Below, piece after piece: positions 52,755 through 59,764 of a DNA stretch of 64,000 bases (position 1 is the first letter of the stretch; each line of letters starts with the position of its first letter). This stretch comes from a virus. Location of the stretch: positions 122,861 to 186,860 of IMG/VR virus record IMGVR_UViG_3300042308_001616; one strand, written 5' to 3'. A program made the position numbers and the translations under genes. The notes under the pieces were generated by a model that did not search any database, was not told where the DNA came from, and saw only the letters and a list, made by a program, of their open reading frames with translations.

Positions 52755-54185
52755 ATGACACGTGATGAAAAAATAAATAAAATAGAAGATCTAAAAAACA
52801 AAGCAACACAATTAAAAAGAGAGGTTGATTATTATAACGCAATGCAGACTGCACTAAAACTTGTGTTAAATGGATCTTATGGTGCGTTCGCCACGCCCTA
52901 CTTTGTTTTATTCAACAACAATGTGGCATCAACTATAACAGCACAAGGTCGTGACCTAACAAAGACGATGGACAAAGTGAATGAGGACTACTGGTACAAA
53001 CAGTGGCACTTAGATTACGAACTTCACCGTAGGTTATGTGTAACCAACGTAACACAAATACCTATTGATGAACCTGTATCAATTTATGCAGATACAGACT
53101 CACTTTTTGTTTCGTTTCTTCCTGCGATAAACCACTCGAACTGGAAAGACCTAATATTCAATAAAAAAAGAATTGAGTCTATTAAAAAACCATTCATAGT
53201 ATTAGCTAAAGAAATATGTCAATTTGAAAACGAAAATTGTTTAGGTAAGGCAGAGACTATTGAAGAACTAAAAGAATTACTTACTACTGAATACCAAGAG
53301 GTTCTAATAGATGGTAGGTTCATACTCGATCGAGAACTAAAAAAAATACTCACATCCGGAGTTTTTACATGCGAACCTAGATGGAACTGGGCAAGAGAAT
53401 TAGATTACATTCACGGTATTGACCAAATGAGATATGGAGATTATTTCAAAAAGTGTCTTGAAGAATACGCTGGTGGGTTTGGTGTCGAGAATAAAGAAGA
53501 CTTCGAACTTGAGAGAGTCTCTGAATCAATCATATCACTTGCTAAGAAGAAGTATATACAACACGTCGCATTCGAGGACGGAATACCATACGAAAGACTT
53601 ACATATCTATTCCCGAAGGGAGTTGAGTTAGTAAGGAGATCGACTCCTGCATTCGCACGAGATAAAATTATTAACATTGTTAAATACCTCTTTGAGAATT
53701 CCGACACGTTCAACATAAAAGACCTATTGAAATTAGTTAAACAACTAAGGAAAGAGTTTGAACTGGCAGATATTGATGATATATCAATGCAAAGTTCGTG
53801 TTCTAAGTACGACCAGAAAGTAATTGATGATAAGACACTTCCTCTGAAGTTTGTGAATGGTGCACACTTTGCAGTAAAGGCCAGTGCATATCACAACTAC
53901 CTTATCTCACAAGATAAAGAGATACAGAGAAAATACGAACCAATCAAATCCGGAACAAAGATTAAGTACTACTATTGTAAGAATCGTTCAAACGGAGATA
54001 TGTTTGCATACATAAGAGGTCAGTACCCAATTGAGGTGGCACCAGAGATAGATTTTGACACACAATTTGAAAAATCTATTCTTTCACCAATCAATACTAT
54101 TATTGAACCATTAGGTATGCCAGAAATAACAGCTCGATTATCAGTTGTAATGGATATATTTAGCGGTTTCGGTTTCGGGAAATAG
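52755..54185 (+). CDS. DNA polymerase family B, C-terminal half (split gp43)
   Basis: 476 residues covering only the fingers end, palm and thumb. Motif B is K35-L-V-L-N-G-S-Y-G43 (35-43); motif C is YADTDS with DTDS at 113-116, which supplies one of two catalytic Asp. The N-terminal exonuclease domain and motif A (DxxSLYPS) are absent from this gene and were not seen elsewhere in the window, so the polymerase is split between motif A and motif B. The C-terminus (VVMDIFSGFGFGK) resembles the clamp-binding tail of T4 gp43. The start codon lies six bases after the previous stop. The other half must be encoded elsewhere for activity. Confidence 0.88.
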   Translation: MTRDEKINKIEDLKNKATQLKREVDYYNAMQTALKLVLNGSYGAFATPYFVLFNNNVASTITAQGRDLTKTMDKVNEDYWYKQWHLDYELHRRLCVTNVTQIPIDEPVSIYADTDSLFVSFLPAINHSNWKDLIFNKKRIESIKKPFIVLAKEICQFENENCLGKAETIEELKELLTTEYQEVLIDGRFILDRELKKILTSGVFTCEPRWNWARELDYIHGIDQMRYGDYFKKCLEEYAGGFGVENKEDFELERVSESIISLAKKKYIQHVAFEDGIPYERLTYLFPKGVELVRRSTPAFARDKIINIVKYLFENSDTFNIKDLLKLVKQLRKEFELADIDDISMQSSCSKYDQKVIDDKTLPLKFVNGAHFAVKASAYHNYLISQDKEIQRKYEPIKSGTKIKYYYCKNRSNGDMFAYIRGQYPIEVAPEIDFDTQFEKSILSPINTIIEPLGMPEITARLSVVMDIFSGFGFGK

Positions 54186-54213
54186 AAAAGCACAGATTAT
54201 TCTGTGCTTTTCT
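54184..54213. terminator. Bidirectional terminator after polymerase
   Basis: AGAAAAGCACAGA/TCTGTGCTTTTCT 13-bp stem with loop TTAT, between the polymerase and a convergent tagged gene. Confidence 0.9.
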
Positions 54214-54215
54214 AT

Positions 54216-55025
54216 TTATGCTTTATGAACAAAGTTCGTTTTTGGAACCAGATAGTGACCCTCCATAGTAATAACTCCTTTGCCTCTGAAAATGTAGCTA
54301 GGTTTTAAATTATCAACAGACATAACCACAAAATAATCAGTCTTCATTTCTGTGTAGTCACCGGAAATAACTACTTTGTAATACTCAACACCATCTAATA
54401 TTGTTTCACTAACATTATCCAGTGTCTTAACCTGTATTGTGAAATCTTTTCCGTTATGATTGAACATTAGGTCTATACTTTCTAATGCATCTTCCTGTTT
54501 AGTGGTAGGCCTACGAATCTGTACGTTTATACCCTTCGACTTTGCATATTCTGTAAAGAACACCTCTGCATCTGACTCCTTCTGCTGACCTAAATCACTC
54601 TTACCTGACACCGTTGCATACAGACTCCAGAAGAACTTATTCGTAGGTTTGAATAAATCCGTGTTTCTCTCTAAGTAATCGAGTAAATCCTGTGCGTTAT
54701 CTACGACGTGTCCATCCGCAAGTGCTTTGTAGACTATCCTATGTAGTACCGTTATGTTGTTCGGCATCATCGCTACATACTCCGTATAGATTTGACCCTG
54801 TGGTGTACTCACCGTACGTATGTCGTAAAATCTTTTACCAGGTGTATATTGATGGAACACCGGCTGTGACATCAACGAAGCTTTTATTGTTTTCCTTATT
54901 TCTCCCAACATATCACCATCTACATAGATACTGGCAATAACACTACCATTCTTATCTTTTATAAGTAAAGTTATCGGTTTTTTTGGCTTTTCTACATATT
55001 GTGAAAATTCTCTAATGTATATCAT
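54216..55025 (-). CDS. Tagged protein with possible PD-(D/E)XK nuclease domain
   Basis: 269 residues. Tag MIYIREFSQYVEKPKK. The N-terminal domain (20-140) is unrecognised. The C-terminal half resembles the restriction-endonuclease fold: KESDAEVFFTEYAKSKGINV supplies a Glu in the first helix, EDALESIDLMFNHNGK a core Asp, and FTIQVKTLD a Q-x-K step as in Mrr-type nucleases that replace E-x-K. A final strand pair follows. If correct, this would be a nuclease delivered into the host with the DNA. The motif spacing is plausible but not proof. TATATAT is five bases before the ATG. Confidence 0.6.
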   Translation of the reverse strand: MIYIREFSQYVEKPKKPITLLIKDKNGSVIASIYVDGDMLGEIRKTIKASLMSQPVFHQYTPGKRFYDIRTVSTPQGQIYTEYVAMMPNNITVLHRIVYKALADGHVVDNAQDLLDYLERNTDLFKPTNKFFWSLYATVSGKSDLGQQKESDAEVFFTEYAKSKGINVQIRRPTTKQEDALESIDLMFNHNGKDFTIQVKTLDNVSETILDGVEYYKVVISGDYTEMKTDYFVVMSVDNLKPSYIFRGKGVITMEGHYLVPKTNFVHKA

Positions 55026-55030
55026 CCAGG

Positions 55031-55037
55031 TATATAT
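55031..55037 (-). promoter_or_regulatory. TATATAT box abutting tagged nuclease-like gene
   Basis: Leftward AATATATACCTGG then ATG. A second box for the rightward gene lies ten bases away (55047-55052, GATATATACTTTT before ATG 55058), so the 32-bp divergent gap holds both promoters. Confidence 0.5.
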
Positions 55038-55057
55038 TATTTCCGATATATACTTTT

Positions 55058-55279
55058 ATGAAGAATGACGAAAAATACCCACTCTACCTGGCCTGGCTAG
55101 AAGACCAACTGAAGGCAGGAAAGCTTAACCGAGGAACTTGGTCACTGAGGAAGATGAGTCGACAAGCATTCGACGAATTCAAACAAAGACTCGATGATGG
55201 TCAGTTTGAGAACAAAGTAGTACAGGTAAATCGTGATAGTAAGATAGATGACCTTTTCGACGGTTTCGACTTTGATTGA
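55058..55279 (+). CDS. Small protein with clamp-binding-like tail
   Basis: 73 residues. A basic helical body (RGTWSLRKMSRQAFDEFKQR) is followed by the tail DSKIDDLFDGFDFD, which fits the K-I-D-E-L-L pattern and also resembles the clamp-binding ends of T4 gp43 (…SLFDMFDF). T4 gp33 and gp55, the late-transcription coactivator and sigma-like factor, also end in clamp-binding motifs. This gene could encode such a factor, but no other similarity was seen. GATATATACTTTT directly precedes its ATG. Confidence 0.6.
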   Translation: MKNDEKYPLYLAWLEDQLKAGKLNRGTWSLRKMSRQAFDEFKQRLDDGQFENKVVQVNRDSKIDDLFDGFDFD

Positions 55280-55291
55280 AAATAAACTTAT

Positions 55292-55621
55292 ATGGTAAGG
55301 CTTATAGAGACATACGAACACGAGAGTTATGACATAATCTTCTATGAGGGTATCGACTTTGATATGATACGTAATCATAGTGACGATTCTTCGAATTTTT
55401 TAGTCTTTTATATAGAATCTTGGAAATTAGAAGTCGAAAGATGGAAGAGAGATAAGAAGATAGACGAACTACTCGGTTGTGAGAAGGATTTATTCGATCC
55501 TGAACTGATAAAGAAGAATACCGTAGCAATTTATTTGACTAACGGATACTTAGAACCAACACACCAGGCAATAAAAAAGAAACTCATCGAACCACATAGC
55601 TGGAAAAACTGGCTTTGTTAA
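55292..55621 (+). CDS. Small protein with internal KIDELL motif
   Basis: 109 residues. Mixed alpha/beta start (YDIIFYEGIDFDMI), then VERWKRDKKIDELLGCEKD: the K-I-D-E-L-L motif is internal, followed by 35 residues ending in a Trp/Cys tail. It lies 12 bases after the preceding small protein. No family recognised. Confidence 0.6.
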   Translation: MVRLIETYEHESYDIIFYEGIDFDMIRNHSDDSSNFLVFYIESWKLEVERWKRDKKIDELLGCEKDLFDPELIKKNTVAIYLTNGYLEPTHQAIKKKLIEPHSWKNWLC

Positions 55622-55637
55622 AGTAATATATAACAAC

Positions 55638-56174
55638 ATGAAATGGATAAAACTATACGAGGAGTTCACCAACGACAGTATGCAGGATTTGTTAACCGAT
55701 GCTCTCGAAGAGGAAATAAAAGCGGTCATAAAAAAAAATGGTCACTTCTCAGCAAAAGACTATTACGCACTCATGAAGTCTAGGAAATTAGACGATAGGA
55801 TGGCAGATGAAATATTCCACGACTTAGTCGGTAGAGGAATCGGATTCAGTGATGGTGAAGAAATAATTATCGAAGACGAACAATTCATATTCCACTTTGA
55901 AAAAATACAAAGACAGGGAGAAGAGACATATTATTGGGGAACTCTTTATTGTCCAGACTACACTTATGGTGGTGAAGAAGATGAACAAGAAACTATACCG
56001 GGTGAATTATATGGTAGATTTGTCGCATTTGAAGACGGACCGACAATGTTAGATTTCGAAGGACCAAATGATCTTACCGTATATGATTTCTGTGAAGGAC
56101 TCGAACATGAGTTAGACAACTTTGCAGAATACGCTGTTGATGAAATAAATAAAAAAATAAATAATAATGGATAA
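55638..56174 (+). CDS. Tagged acidic protein
   Basis: 178 residues. Tag MKWIKLYEEFTNDSMQ: KLYEEF aligns exactly with T4 KTYQEF. Residues 20-75 are helical (DALEEEIKAVIKKNGHFSAK, with a turn FHDLVGRGIGFSDG that resembles a winged-helix-like segment); the C-terminal half is acidic and Tyr-rich. It overlaps the next tagged gene by 8 bases. A TATATA box lies 6 bases upstream of the ATG. Function unknown. Confidence 0.7.
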   Translation: MKWIKLYEEFTNDSMQDLLTDALEEEIKAVIKKNGHFSAKDYYALMKSRKLDDRMADEIFHDLVGRGIGFSDGEEIIIEDEQFIFHFEKIQRQGEETYYWGTLYCPDYTYGGEEDEQETIPGELYGRFVAFEDGPTMLDFEGPNDLTVYDFCEGLEHELDNFAEYAVDEINKKINNNG

Positions 56175-56787
56175 AAAAGTATTGAGATACGAGGGATTCG
56201 TTAGAAAAATAAACGAAAACCAACCGGCAATTAAGCCTGCACCTACAACTACACCGGCACCTACAGCACCACCAATGCCTTCAATCATCACACCGGAAAA
56301 GCCTTCTGTAGAGGACGATCCAATGGCAAAAACACAAGACCTTTCAATGAATCAACCGGCAACTAAACCGGCACCAACTGAAACTCCAGCACCGACGGCA
56401 CCACCAATGCCATCGATTGTTCCTGAGAAAAGACCTTCTGTGGAAGATGAGCCTATGGCGTCATTAGACGACCTTCATGGTATGTTCGGTGACACACCAG
56501 AGGGTGCTGAGATTATGGGTAATGTTCTAAACTACAGAGGACCATACCAAAACATTGAGGTTGAAGTTCCTTCAGAGACTGGACACTATATGGTTGATGG
56601 AAAGAACCTGAAGACTAAGGATCCAAAGAAGGCATACGACTATGTTCAAGCACAGGTTCAAGCACAGGTTCAAGCACAGGTTCAAGCACCGGATGCAGAG
56701 GAACAAGCATACGCAGGACAAAACGAACTCGTAGAGTCTAAGTCATATAGTAAGACCAGAAAGTTCGAAAAAAGAACTAAGAAATAA
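56167..56787 (+). CDS. Tagged Pro-rich repeat protein
   Basis: 206 residues. Tag-like N-terminus MDKKVLRYEGFVRKINEN (RYEGF matching TYQEF). Two copies of a Pro-rich unit follow (NQPAxKPAPTxTPAPTAPPMPSI then PEKxPSVEDxPMA, residues about 18-60 and 62-105), which is a long disordered linker. The middle (DDLHGMFGDTPEGAEIMG) is acidic. Near 160-172 there is VQAQVQAQVQAQVQA. The C-terminus is basic. Probably an extended, packaged or linker protein. Confidence 0.65.
   Translation: MDKKVLRYEGFVRKINENQPAIKPAPTTTPAPTAPPMPSIITPEKPSVEDDPMAKTQDLSMNQPATKPAPTETPAPTAPPMPSIVPEKRPSVEDEPMASLDDLHGMFGDTPEGAEIMGNVLNYRGPYQNIEVEVPSETGHYMVDGKNLKTKDPKKAYDYVQAQVQAQVQAQVQAPDAEEQAYAGQNELVESKSYSKTRKFEKRTKK
56644..56691 (+). 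repeat. 12-bp tandem repeat encoding VQAQ
   Basis: The unit gttcaagcacag occurs four times (the last ends ...caccg). In-frame repeats allow length variation. Confidence 0.9.
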
Positions 56788-56815
56788 AAAGAGAGGCTTT
56801 GGCCTCTCTTTTTTA
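56786..56815. terminator. Bidirectional terminator
   Basis: AAAAAGAGAGGC/GCCTCTCTTTTT hairpin with loop TTTG and T tract, between convergent genes. Confidence 0.9.
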
Positions 56816-57160
56816 TTTATCAATTGGTTCATCAACACTTTCACTATCTTCTACAGAATTATTATTTTGATCATCATCATTATATCTAAGATGATCACAT
56901 TTCTCTTTTTGTATTTGTCTTATTATGTACCCCGCTATAAAGAATTGTATACTAGCCCACATTCCAAACTCGACCATTGTCATCGTATTTATTTTAGCCA
57001 GAAGGTAGAATATCATACCCCATTCTGCTATAACAAACCCTATTCCAGACTCTATTCTCTTTTTTGAGAAATAGGTCTTTCTCGCTGTGTATATGTTTAC
57101 CATCTCTGTGATAAACCACTTTATGTTGGTCCATCCAAAGAACCATTTACCCTTTCCCAT
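56813..57160 (-). CDS. Small membrane protein, possible holin
   Basis: 115 residues. A Trp/Lys-rich N-terminal amphipathic stretch (KWFFGWTNIKWFITEM) precedes two transmembrane segments (about 40-57 GFVIAEWGMIFYLLAKI and 62-82 MVEFGMWASIQFFIAGYII), and an acidic Asn/Asp/Ser-rich tail of 30 residues follows. Two membrane segments with a charged tail fit holins, but size and motif alone do not prove it. A taatatata box lies about 17 bases upstream. The stop lies in the terminator. Confidence 0.6.
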   Translation of the reverse strand: MGKGKWFFGWTNIKWFITEMVNIYTARKTYFSKKRIESGIGFVIAEWGMIFYLLAKINTMTMVEFGMWASIQFFIAGYIIRQIQKEKCDHLRYNDDDQNNNSVEDSESVDEPIDK

Positions 57161-57193
57161 AAAACTTTTGTTTTTATATATTAAAAGGGAAAA

Positions 57194-57901
57194 CTAAAAA
57201 CCTTCATCATCCACATCCGGATCGTGAAATGGTGAGTAGAAAATATTATCTTCTGATGGTGTTACCGGAAGTCCGCACTCGGCCAAAAGAGGTATAAATA
57301 CTTTGTCAGTCTGACCAAGAAGTAGACCTAAGTAGAAAGAAAATGGCCAACAAATCTCATAGTTGATGTAAACGGTTCTATAATTTTTTCTTTCTAACGA
57401 AATATTGTTATTTTTCATTAGATGATATGCCTCGTTTCTGTAACGGAAGACGTATTCATCATTGTTATAGTAGACAATCCACTTCCACTTTGCTTTATCA
57501 TCTGGATTTGCCTCAATATTTTCATCTTCGTATGGATCAACAACCTCCTTTTTTGTAAGCCCTTTTAACTTTTCAACTATGAATTTAGAACAAGCATTCA
57601 CAATGTCAGTTCCTCTGTAAAGTGTTATCGAGTAACGGTTCTTCCACATCTTCGTAATTGAAATATTATAACCGAGACTTTCGAACATATCCCTGTAGTT
57701 TTCTATGTGATGATCAAACTTCCAGTAGAACCCCTTCACAACGTCGTTCTCGTTCGGAAACTCAATCTCGTAGACTTTTAGTATATCACTTCCTTTGAAG
57801 AAGTCAATCTCTTTGAAACCGTCGGCACCTGTCTCATCAACAAAGTGTGAAAGTATCTGTTCAATCTCGTTGAACTCCTCAAATAACTTTATGTACCTCA
57901 T
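57194..57901 (-). CDS. Tagged protein, paralogue of next gene
   Basis: 235 residues. Tag MRYIKLFEEFNEIEQIL, the best match to the T4 tag (KLFEEFNE versus KTYQEFIAE). The middle shares a layout with the upstream neighbour: YxxLxESLGYNIxxT, then a strand run and a helical acidic segment (TDIVNACSKFIVEKL versus TMLQAATEWLKEVY). The C-terminal half diverges and ends acidic (HDPDVDDEGF). Start and upstream stop share base 57901. Function unknown. Confidence 0.7.
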   Translation of the reverse strand: MRYIKLFEEFNEIEQILSHFVDETGADGFKEIDFFKGSDILKVYEIEFPNENDVVKGFYWKFDHHIENYRDMFESLGYNISITKMWKNRYSITLYRGTDIVNACSKFIVEKLKGLTKKEVVDPYEDENIEANPDDKAKWKWIVYYNNDEYVFRYRNEAYHLMKNNNISLERKNYRTVYINYEICWPFSFYLGLLLGQTDKVFIPLLAECGLPVTPSEDNIFYSPFHDPDVDDEGF

Positions 57902-58515
57902 TAGTAGATTGAAACCCTTTTTATCTCTCTTCCGGTAACATAACTAGCCCAATCACAGAGTATACTATTTATAGTCTTGTCATAAAATTCACTAGCAATC
58001 ATCTCGTCCAAGAACGCCCAAGTTTGATGGTAGTTGACGAACGCCTCGTCTACACACTGTGGTGCCTCCACTGGATCGTAGACCTTCAGTATCTGCTTAC
58101 CGTCCTTCATCCACTCGACGAATGAGCTCTTTCTGACCCACGGAGTACCCGGTTCCACACCCAAGCGCTTTCCCATATCACGTCCGTATACTTCCTTTAA
58201 CCATTCAGTTGCTGCCTGTAACATAGTGCCTTTGTGAAAAACAGTGTAGAATATTGTAGGCATCGTAGTGGATCCTACCATCCTTTTGTCAGTCCTGGTG
58301 AATTTTAGATTATAGCCTAAGTACTCTGCAAGTTCACTATACTCTAAACTCAACTTTTGAATCTCGTCTTTGTTATCCTCACTACCTTTAAGTCTGTACG
58401 CAATCATCGCATCAGACTTAATGACCTCCAGCATTTCCATCTCAAAATCCTCGCAGATTCTGACCATAATCTGTACGATAGGATTGAACTCTTCGAACAT
58501 TCTCAAATACCTCAT
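57901..58515 (-). CDS. Tagged protein, paralogue of previous gene
   Basis: 204 residues from ATG 58515 (MRYLRMFEEFNPIVQIM). An in-frame ATG 150 bases earlier lies inside the primase gene and would precede the TATATATA box (58520-58527), so it is rejected. The body follows the layout of the downstream neighbour (YxxLxEYLGYNLKFT) with more G+C-rich codons, ending KRVSIY. Tandem duplication followed by divergence is the simplest explanation. Function unknown. Confidence 0.7.
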   Translation of the reverse strand: MRYLRMFEEFNPIVQIMVRICEDFEMEMLEVIKSDAMIAYRLKGSEDNKDEIQKLSLEYSELAEYLGYNLKFTRTDKRMVGSTTMPTIFYTVFHKGTMLQAATEWLKEVYGRDMGKRLGVEPGTPWVRKSSFVEWMKDGKQILKVYDPVEAPQCVDEAFVNYHQTWAFLDEMIASEFYDKTINSILCDWASYVTGREIKRVSIY

Positions 58516-58519
58516 AGGG

Positions 58520-58527
58520 TATATATA
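58520..58527 (-). promoter_or_regulatory. TATATATA box abutting tagged start
   Basis: Leftward TTATATATACCCT then ATG, four bases between box and start codon. Confidence 0.5.
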
Positions 58528-58537
58528 AAAAAAGGAA

Positions 58538-59734
58538 TTACATATTGTCGAAGAACCTGAACTTACTATCGTAGTCCTTTTTATCGTCACCTTTCTTACG
58601 ACGACCGTACTTAGGAAGCCATCGGATGTCGAATTCATCTTTACTAAAGAAATTATCCAGAACAAGTTTCTTATATGAGTCTGGTACGAGCTGTGCCAAT
58701 TTGTTCATGTCCTTCACCTTACTTATTCTGTGCATAAGTTGTTCAGGATTGGTAGATTTCTTTTTCGCAACTATATCTTCAAAAAGTTTCCTCCATAAAA
58801 ACACAGGGTAACCCTGTCTCATTTTCTCTTCGGTTTTTCGGTAACCGGCTTCATCATTGTCGAAGAAGTACCTGAGATCCAATCCAGATCCTTCTAACAA
58901 ACGGAAGTCAGTATTTACACCAACGAGACCAATTGAGTTAGGGAAGTAAAGTGAATCGATATAACCCTCGAAAACCGTAACGGTATCACCAAAGTTTATG
59001 TTGAGTATGTTAAAGTAGTATGATAATTTGTTATAAATAACTATCTCACCAGCGTCTACATCGTGTTCTGTATCCTTTCCAATCATAATCCACTCAAGTA
59101 GATTTTCATAGTTGTATATTTTGAACATCCTACGTTTACCCTCTTTCAAATTACGTATCTGCATACCGAGTACTTTATCATCTCTTCTGTTGAGCATCAC
59201 TATTATCCACTCATGCTCATCCTCGTTCTTCCAGTATTTTGCTTGGTATATATTTTTGTGAAATTCAGGACCAATTCCACGTCCTATTAGATATTTGTAA
59301 ACACCGCTATTAGATTGTATTGGTTTGAAATCTGATATTGGTGTCAGATTTTCAGAGAATATACGTTCGAGTTCCGATAGTTCAATAAGATTTTCGAACC
59401 TAGCATCAGCCATACTCGCTTCAGCATCTTTATATGTAACTACCGAGTCGAGATATTCTATCATCTCTAACTTTTTATCAGGATCGATGACTTCATTGTG
59501 TTTCTTACAAAGTCGATCAAGACCCATACTAGATCCACAATTGAAACATACATATCTAAGACTTTTTAGATAAAGATTTCCCCTTTTCTTATGTTCGTTA
59601 TTATGTGAATCACCACAACATGGTGCACAGAAGTTTAGACGATCAACGTAGTCCCTAACCTTTCTCCTAGCAGGAGATGCAAACTCTTTATCGAGAATCT
59701 TTTGTATAAGCCCTTTTACATACTCCTTGTCCAT
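58538..59734 (-). CDS. DNA primase, DnaG/T4 gp61 type
   Basis: 398 residues. An N-terminal zinc ribbon (C36, C39 or C40 in CAPCCGDS, then C63 and C66 in CFNCG) reads the template, and a TOPRIM domain follows: FEGYID with E256 and YFFDNDEAG with D292 and D294 for metals. The C-terminal 60 residues are basic. T4 gp61 is 342 residues; the order zinc finger then TOPRIM is the same. It makes RNA primers for lagging-strand synthesis with the gp41 helicase, which is outside this window. ATATACTCTGT directly precedes the ATG, as in the tagged genes. Confidence 0.9.
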   Translation of the reverse strand: MDKEYVKGLIQKILDKEFASPARRKVRDYVDRLNFCAPCCGDSHNNEHKKRGNLYLKSLRYVCFNCGSSMGLDRLCKKHNEVIDPDKKLEMIEYLDSVVTYKDAEASMADARFENLIELSELERIFSENLTPISDFKPIQSNSGVYKYLIGRGIGPEFHKNIYQAKYWKNEDEHEWIIVMLNRRDDKVLGMQIRNLKEGKRRMFKIYNYENLLEWIMIGKDTEHDVDAGEIVIYNKLSYYFNILNINFGDTVTVFEGYIDSLYFPNSIGLVGVNTDFRLLEGSGLDLRYFFDNDEAGYRKTEEKMRQGYPVFLWRKLFEDIVAKKKSTNPEQLMHRISKVKDMNKLAQLVPDSYKKLVLDNFFSKDEFDIRWLPKYGRRKKGDDKKDYDSKFRFFDNM

Positions 59735-59740
59735 ACAGAG

Positions 59741-59746
59741 TATATT
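59741..59746 (-). promoter_or_regulatory. Late-type box before primase
   Basis: Leftward reading ACAATATACTCTGT then ATG, a close relative of the AATATATACTCT boxes before tagged genes; six bases to the start codon. Confidence 0.4.
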
Positions 59747-59764
59747 GTATCAAACTGTCTTTGT

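Noticed and set aside
58516-58665. N-terminal extension of the tagged gene starting at 58515
   Set aside because: The extension lies inside the primase coding region, upstream of the TATATATA box, and has shadow-like composition.
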